From Fremontodendron californicum (Eukaryota; Streptophyta; Magnoliopsida; Malvales; Malvaceae), in assembly GCA_030761205.1 (NCBI GenBank), contig JAULJL010000027.1:2981001-3045000 (forward strand): DNA of 64,000 nucleotides. The letters are read 5' to 3'. The stretch's first letter is position 1. Each line of letters starts with the position of its first letter. Made by a program: the position numbers and the translations under genes. The notes under the pieces were generated by a model. That model saw nothing but the letters and a program-made list of their open reading frames with translations, searched no databases and was not told the origin of the DNA. This document shows positions 1-12,367 of the stretch, in pieces.

Positions 1-487
1 ATATAGCCAGCTAAAAATCCCTAAAAACTCGATTCAAACCCTAAATTCTCCTCCAAAATTCAATCAAATAAAACCCTTTTGTCCTCCAATCACAAACTAT
101 ATATCATTCAAGTCCAGCTTCAGATTGAAAAAAGAAACATCACCGATATCCAGAGAATTGAGAAACCAAAGCCCACCACCTTTTTTTAACCTGCAATAGC
201 TATACAAAGCTCCTGTATTCAAACCAAATCCAAAATTAAAACTAAAATTAAACTAAAAAAGGAAAAGAAAAGAAACCCTTTGATTCTATTATTAGTTGGA
301 AACTATCAACCATTTGACAAGTCGTTAAACAGTCCTACTAGAACCATAATCACAACTATTTGTTCTCATTTTCTTACAAAAGATGAAACGGAAAAAAAAA
401 AAAACTTGAAGCAAAAGCAACAAGAAATAAATTAATAATTAGAATTTGATGAATGATTCACGAGCGTTAGTTGAGTTGTTATTACCT

Positions 488-700
488 GAGAGAGACAGTC
501 TATAAGAAAAATAAAAAAGGCGAAGTTGCAGAGAAGATGATGATGACCAAAAATACGAAACCACAGACAAAAAACAAACGAATCGTTTTAGAAATCTGAG
601 GTTTTCTAATTTATTATTAGTGTTATTATCGTTGAAATTGAAAAATGGGGGCATTACTGCCATTAAGCTTTGACGTGGAGAGAAATATTGGTGGATGATT
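488..700 (-). other. Probable 5' noncoding exon of a minus-strand gene running off the left edge
   Basis: Read on the minus strand, this stretch is pyrimidine- and GA-rich like a plant leader and ends at a good splice donor (CTCAG then GTAAT, boundary near 488). Positions 1-487 would then be intron or further leader, rich in the CCCTAAA-type words common in plant 5' UTRs. A 74-residue open frame (439-663, minus) crosses the putative donor and looks low-complexity, so I do not call it a protein. The body of the gene would lie left of base 1. This rests only on base composition and one splice-like site. Confidence 0.3.
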
Positions 701-946
701 TTCTAATTCTTTTTTTTTTTTTAGATATAATATATAGACACAGAGAGAGAGGGAGAGGAAATTTAGACAAAGACCCGTAAATATATGGACGATGTTACCG
801 TATGCATGTATGTATCTTAATCTTGGGAATGACGTGGGTGCTTTGGTGAGAAAATCTCTAGAAATATTATAAATTTAAGGGATTTGATTCTTGGATTAGA
901 GTGTTCGGGATTTTAAGCAATTTTATTCTCTATGGATGGCTACAAG

Positions 947-1222
947 TAGATTTGCTCATGGATCGAATCGAGTTGCGATTCGATTTTTTTTTCAGAATTT
1001 TTATTCAAGTTCGATCTTGAGTCGGGCCGGATCGATCCGGCAAGTCTAAATTTATTATTCACAATATTAAAAAAATATTTTTATAATTAAAATTAAATAA
1101 AATAGTATTATTTTAATTAAAAAAAACACTGTTTCGGGCCCGGCCGATCCGGATTAAAAATATTCTGTCCAGGCCTGGCTCAATATGAGCCGGACGGGCT
1201 GTCCGATCCATGAGCAGGTCTA
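947..1222. mobile_element. hAT-type MITE, copy 1 (276 bp)
   Basis: The ends are imperfect inverted repeats: the left begins TAGATTTGCTCATGGATCG and the right, reverse-complemented, begins TAGACCTGCTCATGGATCG. It is flanked by near-identical 8-bp duplications, GCTACAAG (939-946) and GCTACAAC (1223-1230). An 8-bp duplication with TAGA...CTGCTCATGG ends is typical of hAT-superfamily nonautonomous elements. GC-rich ends (GGGCCGGATCGATCCGG-like words) surround an AT-rich core with no coding capacity. It matches the element at 46796-47088. Confidence 0.8.
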
Positions 1223-2629
1223 GCTACAACTTAGAAGGCTCTGTTACACCACTTAAGAATTATTTTAATCAATATCATTAGATATTATTAACACTAGTTT
1301 TAAGCACGTGCTATGCACGGTATACAATTATATATACAAAAATTTAATTATAATATTATTAATAAAATTTATATAAAAAATAATAATAATGTAAAATAAA
1401 TAAGGAAAAAATTAAATATTGAAGACTAATATGTAGCTACCATAAAGTTTTTAAAAAAATGCTTTTATATCATATCTCATCTAATAGTAATATTTAAACA
1501 AAATCCAAAATTTTTTGATCCCATAAGGTTGAAATATTCTACTTAAAATCAATTTTGTGTACTAAATTTTTTTCATTTGTGGGAGATTGTTTTATAATTT
1601 GTTGAAATGAAAACAATTGCAATTGATTTTTGTGTGTTTTTTTTTTATTATCATTGAAGTAGGTGTCATTTTACTTGATAATTCGATAAATTTAATAGGA
1701 TTCATTTTATTTCAATAAACCCATCGGATTACCAAAGGAAAGGGGAAAAAAATAGAGTTTCAAGATAATACCTTTCATCTTTATGTGTCATGTTCTTACT
1801 ATTTTAAACAAAAAATAAATAATATAAATAACATTTTAAATAAAATCAATCATTTAATTATTATTACTAATTATATAATCATTTTATGTAACTATCTATT
1901 TATAATATTAATTAAAATTAAAAAAAATTAACCATTGCAGTGCATTAACATTCAACTTGCATTTTATCAAAGATAAATCTTGCTAATTAGCTTGTGTTTC
2001 AAAAAGAAAAACCTCATCAATGTTTGACTATATTAAATTTCAAAAAGTGGTGTGTGTTTAAAAAAAAGACCTCATCAATATTTGGCAATGTTAAATTTCA
2101 AAATAAAAAATTGAGGAAAAAAAAATGTCACTTTTCCTTTCACATAAATCCGTAAAATCATCTCTTTCTTTTATTATGTAAAAACTGAGTTGATATATAC
2201 ATATGTTATTTATAGCTTCAAATTCTTATTTTTTGAAGAAATAAAAAACTAATTTTTTTAATAATATTTACAACAATCTACAAATTTGATTTGAATTGAA
2301 TTAGGGATTATCAAAAGATGAAAATGATATATTGTTTTGAACTTAGATTGGTTGAAAAAAAGTAGTCATATGTTCTCATTTTTACCGTAAATAGATACAG
2401 TTTGATACTTAAATAAAGAAGAGATAATTAAGAATTCTTAATTGTACACTATAAATCTAAAATAACTATTCATAACATTGATCACCGAGTGAATACTATA
2501 ATAATACATTTTTTGCCATTTTATATTTCTAAACATTCTTAATAGAGATATATATTAACGGATAATGTTTCTTTTTGTATTTTCATTAGCACTTGATCAA
2601 CTTGATTTACTTAACGTAATTAAATCTAA

Positions 2630-3850
2630 TTTATACACATAAAAGCTATAATCATCTCTTTTTAATATAATTGATGGGTGAATAATTATGAATTATTTCT
2701 TAAAATAAATTGGTTTAAATTAGTCAACTTGTAAAATGAATTACACATCTGTTAATTTTAAAATTTTAACTATTATTTATTCACACCTATTTAAAAGGCA
2801 AGTTAAAAATGTAAAAAATATATATATAATTTATTATATGAAATATTTTAAAAGTTAATTAAAATAATTAAATGCAGAATATTTGACGTTTATTCAATAT
2901 TATACACGTATCAGAAAGAATAGACCATTTATATTGGATTTTTTTTATCAAAATTTTTAACTTTTATATATTTATTATATAAAATTTTATTTGATATATT
3001 TAAAATTAATTAAAAATTAAACTTATTGATAGTAATTTAAGGTAAAATGAATTGTAACTTATTTACTAAAATCAAGAATATTGAATTTTAAAAAGTAATA
3101 AATGTAATTAATTTAGTTAAAATACATTATTTTTTTAAATAAAATATATCAAATTAAACACATTAATTAAAAGATACATGACAATAATTTTGGTTATCCA
3201 TGTGTCAAAAAAATAGGCTATCCACATAAGATTATTTCCTTTTTTATCAAAGATTTTGACTTTTATATATATTTATATAAGATTAATTAAAAGATACATG
3301 ACAATAATTTTAGTTATCCATGTGTTAAAAAAATAGGCCATCCGCATAAGATTATTTCATTTTTTATCAAAGGTTTTGGTTTTTATATATTTATATGATA
3401 TATAAGATATATAAGATTAAAAAATCCTAAAATCTCCCTATTAATATGAAAAATAAAATCAATTTTAATTCTAAATAGGATTCATTGTAATTCTCTTTTC
3501 TTGATTTAAATAGAAAGAAGATAATACAAATCAAAATAGATTTTTATATACTATAGATTTATACACATAAAGGTGATAATTCTTTTTTAACATAATTGGT
3601 GGGTAATTAATTAAAGAATTGTATCTTAAAATAAATTACTTTAAATTAGTCAACTTGTCAAAGTATATAGCAAATGGTAGATTTAATTTTGGTAGTCAAT
3701 TAATGTAAAAGTTTTAATTGATTAATGAGTATTTGACATAACATCAATTTATGTTGACACGTGTCAAAATAATAGACCGTCCACATAGGATTTTTTTCTT
3801 TTTTACCAAAAGCTTTGGCTTTTATATATTTATATAAGATTTCCGAACTT
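2630..3850. repeat. Diverged direct duplication with an internal 120-bp tandem repeat
   Basis: A segment around 2632-2735 (TTATACACATAAAAGCTATAATC..., then AATTAGTCAACTTGT) recurs around 3561-3660 with many substitutions, offset about 930 bp. A second shared block, 'ATAGACC...TTTTTTATCAAA...CTTTTATATATTTAT', occurs near 2925, 3215, 3340 and 3775. Between them, 3162-3281 and 3282-3400 are a closer tandem pair with a period of exactly 120 bp (AATTAAAAGATACATGACAA repeated). This looks like an old AT-rich element duplicated in place. I cannot define its ends. Confidence 0.55.
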
Positions 3851-3949
3851 AAAATACTATAATTGCTCCCAAAAAAACCTTAGAATATTATAACAAAAAT
3901 TGATGTAATAATGAGATAAAATTGGGGAAGATTTCTTTTTGGGTTTTGA

Positions 3950-4103
3950 TAACGAGTGCTCTAAGATTAGTTAATATACTATTTATAGTAAAAGTATTGT
4001 ATTAAATACAAAAGCTGACAACTTTATTCATCATTTCCAATGCATTGAATGAAAATATTGTTATACATAGTAACCTTAAAGAGCGCCCTTAATGCACTCG
4101 TTA
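3950..4103. mobile_element. Short AT-rich MITE, family B copy 1 (154 bp)
   Basis: It starts TAACGAGTGCTCTAAG and ends CTTAATGCACTCGTTA, so the tips form an inverted repeat TAACGAGTGC. The interior (AGTTAATATACTATTTATAG, GTATTGTATTAAATACAAA, CATTTCCAATGCATT) is shared with copies at 26109-26265 and, inverted, about 32385-32535. A TA target duplication is possible, which would suit a mariner/Stowaway-like family, but the exact duplication is ambiguous. It has no coding capacity. Confidence 0.65.
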
Positions 4104-7100
4104 GCAGAATCCTATCATTTTGTCCAAAAATTTTATACTTTTATTATATTTAAATAAATTTTAATTTATATTCAAATAAATTTTCAATCTTTAATTTATA
4201 CCAAATAAATCTTTAACTTTTAATTTATATTTAAATAAACACTTAACATAAATTAATATTTCATTTGAAATAAAAAAAAAAGTTATTTAAATACAAATCA
4301 AAAGATTGAATTTATTTGGATACAATAAAAATATGAGAGTTTACTTTAAAAAAAAAATGAAATAGTTCAATTTTTTTTTATTTTTTATATTTTAACTATT
4401 ATGATTTTAATCTTTGTGGGAAACATTTTAAGAATAAAATTTAGAAGACACCATATTGATGTGAAACAATATATTTTTAAGATAATCTAGAGAAGGGATT
4501 AGACTCAGTTAAAAACTTAAAATCTAACTATATCCCTTATTGAATTATATATAAAAAAAAAAACTTGCACTTTCAAAGATTTGTCTAAAATACTTTATTA
4601 CTAAAAATTGAAGAATTTAAAATTTTAAATCGATCATAATAAAATTACAATTTTAAGTTAAAAGTGAAAAAATTTAGCCATGATTTTATTATTACTAACT
4701 TAAATGTTTATAGATTTGTTCCATCCAAATCCAATCATCACTTAAGCTCAATTGCCATACATTAATTAAATAATTAAATATAGTACTATTATAACAATTG
4801 ACCTGAACCTAAAAGGCACTTCTATGCTTTTAACCTACTTACTTGTAATTAAAAAAAAATCGTTAAAAATTAATTTAATAAGTTAACTCAAACCAAACTT
4901 GCTTAATCATGATATAGAATCTATATTAATAAAGTGTTAATTGATAGTAATTTTATTTAAAAAAAAAAAAGATTCAAATTCGTTATTTGAATAAAAAATA
5001 CGTTAACTTATCATTGAAGCAAATACTAGTTAAGTGCTTTTAATTTGTAATCTTGTTTAGTTGTTTACAGCAAGGTTGAAAATTCTATGTTGACAAAATT
5101 TTCATATAAATTGTTATGAGCTTACAAAAGTTTTCATATTAATACTAATTAAAATAAAATTTTGAATTGAAGTCGATCTTTTAATTATCGTATTAGTTGT
5201 TGAGCCAATGAAAGAGTCAATTTTCGATTTAATCAGCCGGTTTGATTATGACAAAAACTTATAATTAAAAAATGTTTTTCTAGTACATAAGTATTAAATG
5301 CAATAAGTATGTAACAAGCCTAAAATATTATTCCAAAATCGATTCTATCCGGTCCAACCAAGAAGTTGACCGATTTTTTATTGATTCAATGTCATCATAG
5401 TTTTATCATATAATTTGAATAGAACATACTATTAATTTCAGATTAAATCGATCCGATTTTAACAATATTCCATGGCAAAGGCAGTGAACTACTAACGAAG
5501 TGACAGTTGGGCCATGTTTCGGTGATTGGCTGTTAAAACTTGGGGGGCTCGGGCTTTTAAGATGCCAGAATGTAACCCTTGGTTGACGTTCCACGAGAGA
5601 GTTGACCCACTAAATCATTGGGGAGTGGGCCCAACTTTTAGGAAATGATAGTTGGGCCTTTGTTAAGTCAACGACAGCTATTTGCTGAGTAAAGCCCATA
5701 GAAACTTTTCTTGGGTTCATCGCTGAATTCCTTTGGTTGGCTCAAATTTTGGCTTAAGTAGGAATATTTATTTTTATTTTAAAAAATATATATATTGAAC
5801 TAACTTTTTAAGTAGGAATACATGCATCAATCAATGAGTAAAATGTTTGAGTGCAATTTATTTTCTAATATGTGCACCTCTCTTTATGTTAGAGGTATCT
5901 ATGTGTCAAATTGGATCGAATTCAGATTAGATTTAGATATGATATGATATCAATACCATATATATTTGTATAAACTCGATTTTAGTTAGACAATTCGACT
6001 CTCAAATTCTAATTAAGTCCTTTTAGATTTACAAAGGATAGTTCAAGTCCATAAATATTATCATTTAAAAATAAAAAATATGTCATTTTATTAAATTTTA
6101 TTTTTAGTCATTTTACATTTTTTATTACATTTTAAAACATTGATAACATAATCTTTTTTAATATTTACACTTCAATATTATATGTTTTGTTTTTATAATA
6201 TATAAATATAAAAATAACCGAGTCGAGTCTTGAATATTGAAGTTAAGATCCAATCATTTTTTGCTCAAATTTATTTTTTCGAACTTAATATTTTTGTCTT
6301 AATTTTTTTAAATATTAAATGAACCTTCGAATTTGGATCAATAGTCTGATCCATTAACATATCTAATTCATACATACACAGGTAAGCATGCACATGTGCC
6401 TACCCAGACTCTCCCTTTTTTGGATCTCACTAAATATTTATCGTCTTATAAAAGAAAATTCGCTTAGCATTTTATTTCACTGATCTCTATTATTTTTAAT
6501 TTTTTTTTTTTTATAAATGAAGTTAGCTCCAAAATTTCTCACCATGGTAGGAGCACAAAGTTATGTTTGAGCTGAGTCAAATTAGTATTACTATCTAAAA
6601 CTTGAGCTTAATTTTGATAATAAATCGGAGGTTTGAAACTTGATCAGAACTAGATCATTATTATTATATACAGTACATACACATACAATAAAAAAAAAAA
6701 TCTATTAAATTTGTGAACTACTCGAATGGATTACTACGATACATGACCGCATGGCTTAATCAACTTTTTAAATTATATTTAATTTAGGTGATAAAATCAA
6801 TTTGAATTCAAAAATTCGTTCGAAAAAAACGTAAACACTATCCAAATTTGACTAAACTAAGAAACCAAAAACTTTATTTAAAATAATTTGAAATCGAAAT
6901 TTAAAATTTACAATCCAAAATATATTCCAATTATAAATAACTTGAACTCAAAACGGTTTAAACTCAAAATTAATCCAACTTGAAATAATCTAACTGGTCA
7001 TGTCTCCCACCTCTATTAAATAGTGATTGAGTTAGTATTTGGCAATGTAAATAAATGAGTAGACCCTTAGCAGTAAAATGAGCAAAAAAAAAAAAAAAAA

Positions 7101-8859
7101 AGCAAGAAAGCAATGAGAAATGAAAAGATAAGGTACCAAACAGACAAATGAGGCTTTGAGGCAGAGTCTTCCACATTGCTGGGGATGAAATGGAAAAAAA
7201 AAAAAAAAAAATAGCAATGCCTCGTGGGTGGCGGGCATATCGGGCATCACCTGACCCCACCACTTTAACGGATATGATTTAAGACCAGAGGGGCTTAAAT
7301 GGACCCCACCACATTTCAACAACCTCCGTGAGAAAAAGTGTACAATTCCAAATCCCCCATTCCTTCCCGTAATGGGTGCCTTGCTAAACGAAAAAAAAAA
7401 AGAAGCCACCAAAAAGAAAAAGTGAGGTGGCGGACGCAACGGGAGTAATTCGAATCCATTTAATATGCCCACTTGGAGTCCGCGGCGCACGTGTGGAGGT
7501 ACTGATTTTACGTTTTATATTTATATCATATATAAAATGTTTAATTATATAAATTTTACGAGTTTAGTGATATCACTTAATTGAGAATATTTATATATTT
7601 TTACAAAACATATATATTTTTAAAAATTTATCTTTTTTTTTTTAAATTACTATCAGATTTTTACTCTTCAACTTTCTCATTTCTTTTAAATATATTTTTT
7701 TCAAAACACTGGGTGATCAAATTTTAATTATATATAAATGGTCTAATTGGAACTTAATTGATATGATGAGTAAGGGACAATAATTCAGATAATAAAATTA
7801 TTTAAAATTAAAATATTTATAAAAACACATGCTTTTTAAGTAACTACTATTATATTTTTACTCTTATGACTTTCCTATCAATTTTTTTTTTTCTTTCAAA
7901 AACTCACATACTAAGTGGCCAATTTTTTATTTCTTTAATTTAATTAAAAGAAATTCTAATGACGATTCAACCCAATTAATTTTTTAAATAAAAAATAAAA
8001 AAAAGGTAATCTCAATTTAATAGATTTTGCTTATTTTCATTATTTTTATATATTTTTTTAATTATCATTTACAAGTGTAAAATACATTGGATGTAGTGCA
8101 TAAGACTGAAAATATATTTTTTTAATATTTAATAGAGGTGTCTATAAATACAATCGAGCTGATAAGTTCGATTGACATCATTAAAATTTTACTCAAAATT
8201 GAATTGTATGTTAAAATTGGTTAGAATTGTTTAATTTCAAATAAATGGGATGGGAGTATTTACTATTTAACCCCAAAAAAAAAATGAAATTGTAAATCAG
8301 TCCAAAGATTAAGTTATCCGTATAAACTTGAAAGTTTGTTCGATATTTAAAAGAGTTTAGAGGAAAATCTGAAGCCTATTAAGCGGGTTTGGGTAACAAA
8401 TAAAATTTATTTAAAAATTTGGTCAAACTTTGAATCCAACATTTAAGATCCGAGCTTAACCCAATCGGATCAATTTTTAATTATATAATATATATTTTTA
8501 TATTTACAATATCATTTTTTTATTCTTTATATATATAATCTATATCATATAAAGAATAAAAAATATAATATAATAATATAATTATTAAAAAATAAAATAT
8601 ATATTATATAATTAAAAAAAATAAAAAATAAAAAATAAAAAATATTAAATATAATATAATATGTTTTTATTTTTCTTATTATAAAAAATAATTTGGACAG
8701 ATCACGATCGTACCATTTATTAATATAGACAAATTTGAATAAAATTTAAAATTAATATTGTCCAAACAAATCAAATTTAAATAAACATATTTAATATTAT
8801 ATCTAAATTCGATATAAATGAAATATGATTTTAACTCATGAACATATCAAAGTTTGAAA

Positions 8860-9087
8860 AGAGTAAGAGGAACTAGCCATCAAATGAAGCCTTGAACTTG
8901 AAGGACCCTGATTAAGGAAGGTGGTGGTGCAGAAGCACAACAGGCTGGCCCCCCCTTAACACCAAGTTATCAAACTTGAAACACCTGGCGGTCTAATTAT
9001 GGGGGAGTTCTACCGTAAGTTTCTTACGGTAAGGTTGTGGTAAGCTCCAAATTGGGAAATCTGTGTAGCAGGTTACCAGGTCACAAA
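8860..9087. other. Left flank of the tandem array, with a short perfect hairpin
   Basis: This is a moderately GC-rich, noncoding block (CCCCCCC run near 8950) immediately before the array. At 9011-9031 TACCGTAAG and CTTACGGTA form a perfect 9-bp inverted repeat around a 3-base loop. It may be the edge of the element carrying the array, but I could not find a matching end to the right. Confidence 0.4.
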
Positions 9088-11206
9088 TTTTTACATATGC
9101 ACTTGATAAATTACATATCAACTTGGACGAATTACATATCAAACATGAAAAATTACATATCAACTTGAGAAGTTGAAAAATTACATATGGACTTGATAAA
9201 TTACATATGAACTTGAAAAATTACATATGAAGAATTACATATGGACATGGACAATTACATATGAACTTGGAGAATTACATATGGACTTGATAAATTACAT
9301 ATGAACTTGGAAAATTCTCGAATTACATATGGACATGGAAAATTACATATGAACTTGGAGAATTACATATGACTTGATAAATTACATATGAACTTGGAAA
9401 ATTCCCGAATTACATATGGACATGGAAAATTACATATGAACTTGGAGAATTATATATGGACTTGATAAATTACATATGAACTTGGAAAATTCCCGAATTA
9501 CATATGGACATGGAAAATTACATATGAACTTGGAGAATTACATATGGACTTGATAAATTACATATGAACTTGGACAATTCCCGAATTACATATGGACATG
9601 GAAAATTACATATGAACTTGGAGAATTACATATGGACTTGATAAATTGCATATGAACTTGGACAATTCCCGAATTACATATGGACATGGAAAATTACATA
9701 TGAACTTGGAGAATTACATATGGACTTGATAAATTACATATGAACTTGGACAATTCCCGAATTACATATGGACATGGAAAATTACATATGAACTTGGAGA
9801 ATTACATATGGACTTGATAAATTACATATGAACTTGAAAAATTCCCGAATTACATATGGACATGGAAAATTACATATGAACTTGGAGAATTACATATGGA
9901 CTTGATAAATTACATATGAACTTGGACAATTCCCGAATTACATATGGACATGGAAAATTACATATGAACTTGGAGAATTACATATGGACTTGATAAATTA
10001 CATATGAACTTGGACAATTCCCGAATTACATATGGACATGGAAAATTACATATGAACTTGGAGAATTACATATGGACTTGATAAATTACATATGAACTTG
10101 GACAATTCCCGAATTACATATGGACATGGGAAATTACATATAAACTTGGAGAATTACATATGGACTTGATAAATTACATATGAACTTGAGAAATTCCCGA
10201 ATTACATATGGACATGGAAAATTACATATGAACTTGGAGAATTACATATGGACTTGATAAATTACATATGAACTTGAGAAATTCTCGAATTACATATGGA
10301 CATGGGAAATTACATATGAACTTGGAGAATGACATATGGACTTAATAAATTACATATGAACTTGAGAAATTCCCGAATTACATATGGACATGGAAAATTA
10401 CATATGAACTTGGAGAATTACATATGGACTTGATAAATTACATATGAACTTGAGAAATTCCCGAATTACATATGGACATGGGAAATTACATATGAACTTG
10501 GAGAATTACATATGGACTTGATAAATTACATATGAACTTGAGAAATTCCCGAATTACATATGGACATAGAAAATTACATATGAACTTGGAGAATTACATA
10601 TGGACTTGATAAATTACATATGAACTTGAGAAATTCCCGAATTACATATGGACATGGGAAATTACATATCAACTTGACGAATTACATATCAACTTGACAA
10701 ATTACATATGAACTTGACAAATTCCCGAATTACATATGAACATGAGAAATTACATATGAACTTGACGAATTACATATCAACATGAGAAATTACATATGAA
10801 CTTGACAAATTCCCGAATTACATATGAACATGAGAAATTACATATGAACTTGACGAATTACATATCAACTTGACAAATTACATATGAACTTGACAAATTC
10901 ACGAATTACATATGAACATGACAAATTACATATGAACTTGACGAATTAAATATCAACTTGACAAATTACATATGAACTTAAATTCACGAATTACATATGA
11001 ACATGAGAAATTACATATGAACTTGATGAATTACATATCAACTTGAAAAATTACATATCAACTTGACAAATTCACGAATTACATATGAACATGAGAAATT
11101 ACATATGAACTTGACGAATTACATATCAACTTGAAAAATTACATATCAACTTGACAAATTCACGAATTACATATAAATATAAAAAATTACATATAAATAT
11201 AACAAA
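9088..11206. repeat. Minisatellite array: 20-bp monomers organised in an 88-bp higher-order repeat
   Basis: The basic monomer is about 20 bp, close to AATTACATATGAACTTGGA, with variants GGACATGG, GGACTTGAT and AACTTGAGA. From 9232 four monomers plus an 8-bp spacer (CAATTCCC, later AAATTCAC) form an 88-bp unit. Unit starts fall at 9232, 9320, 9407, 9495, 9583, then every 88 bp to 10903, then 10988, 11076 and 11164. That is 22 units, all 88 bp except one of 87 and one of 85. Bases 9088-9231 hold monomers without this spacing. Units before about 10639 use GGACATGG/GGAG forms; later units use AACATGAG/TTGACG forms. Most monomers contain the palindrome CATATG. There is no open frame through it. 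Confidence 0.95.
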
Positions 11207-11762
11207 TCATTACAAATTTGATTCTTAACATATAAACGTGCTAAATAAAATATAAATATAATAAATTACATATTAAATTACATATAAATATAAAAAAATA
11301 TTTATATGTTTAGAAATTATGTTTTTATCACTTAACATTAATATACAATGTTTGATACTTTGCATTTTTTTCAAGCACATTATTGAACCAAATATTCCAT
11401 ACAAAGGTTAGTATACAATGTTTAAGTTATATAATTATCATGGAATCAGTTTTTTTTACTTGTTATAAAATGTGTAATATTCATAAATATTTTCATGGGT
11501 TAGTGAATAGAATGTTTAACTAATACAATTTTCATGGAACCGGTTATTTTACTTGTTATAAATTATATAATATTCATAATTGCATATTTTCATGGGTAGT
11601 GATTTTGATGGGTTACTGAATAGAATGTTTAAGTAATAGTATTTACATGGAACCGTTAATTTTACTTGTTATAAAATATATAAATTTTAAGTAATACAAT
11701 TTAATTTTTTGCCTTTACAAGATATATGTTTTTTTGTTTTTTTTTTTTTCTTCAGAATTATA
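11207..11762. repeat. AT-rich tail with a second tandem repeat (94-113 bp, about 3 copies)
   Basis: After the 88-bp array the sequence degrades to ATAAATATAA-type DNA. Three copies then follow of a unit beginning CATGGAAYC...TTTTACTTGTTATAAA and containing GTGAATAGAATGTTTAA. Copies start at 11439, 11533 and 11646 (spacings 94 and 113 bp), the last truncated near 11700. It ends at a long T-tract and TTCTTCAG, which resembles an intron acceptor at 11757. No coding content. Confidence 0.7.
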
Positions 11763-12100
11763 ATGGATTCTAGAACACTATATTTTCATGAGGATCGTCC
11801 TTCGAATTCAGAATCTCCTAATGTTGTTGAATGTGAAGTTAGTAGGTGAAGTCTAAGATACAATTGTGAGACTTCAATCTGCTAATCTTTCCATATTTAT
11901 AAAATTTCAACTTGACAAGTCTATGATACCATTGCATTTCCATCATAATATTTGTAGATATGTTCCAACTTTTACTTCTTTTACAGGGGCTTTAATCTCA
12001 TCCAAGTCAAATGCACAAAATCAATGGCTATGTATTGCAAACACAATAATTGCCTCAAGTTATTAATTACCAATTCAAATCACAAGTTATAACTTTAATT
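11763..12100 (+). other. Exon-like remnant after a strong acceptor site; no recognisable gene
   Basis: A polypyrimidine tract and TTCTTCAG precede an ATG at about 11764 that opens a 28-codon frame ending TGA near 11849. Another short frame lies at 11866-12066. Neither resembles a family I can name. It could be the first coding exon of a degraded transposase gene associated with the array, but that is a guess. Bases 12100-12367 probably include the 3' end of the minus-strand gene that follows. Confidence 0.2.
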
Positions 12101-12367
12101 TAAAATTTTTACCTTATGTTATGTATTTAAGACTTTTTAAATAGATATAAGAGTTACTATTATGTAATAGATGCATATCATGCATATTCAACTTCATCCA
12201 GTTATGAGTCCTTAAGTTGATAGGTACGCCTTTAAATTAAAAGAAAAACCTATATTAAATTATACCACTGTCCATTGTAGATTTTTCTGTTGAAAAACAA
12301 AGCAAAGGCGATGCCACATGAAAATCTATAAAGACCATTCCAAATCAGCCATATAAAATACATATTG

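Larger units (their letters stand above)
1231..8859. other. Gene-poor AT-rich intergenic DNA
   Basis: I see no credible gene here. Open frames are short and low-complexity. The block holds a MITE at 3950-4103, a 120-bp tandem duplication near 3162-3400, a longer diverged duplication (about 2630-2960 against 3555-3850), and many poly-A/T tracts. Bases 1290-1330 carry an AGCACGTGCTATGCACGGTAT-like word, which looks like the edge of an old repeat. Bases 7200-7500 are locally GC-richer and end in a CACGTG core near 7489, but no gene is recognisable there. Confidence 0.6.

Noticed and set aside
439..663. 74-residue minus-strand open frame at the left edge
   Set aside because: It crosses a probable splice donor and is low-complexity; more likely a noncoding leader exon.
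7032..7490. 152-residue minus-strand open frame
   Set aside because: It is dominated by Phe runs from poly-A tracts and has no domain or splice support; treated as chance.
9232..11164. CRISPR-like regular array
   Set aside because: The spacing is regular, but the intervening sequence is the same in every unit rather than unique spacers, and this is plant nuclear DNA. It is a higher-order tandem repeat.
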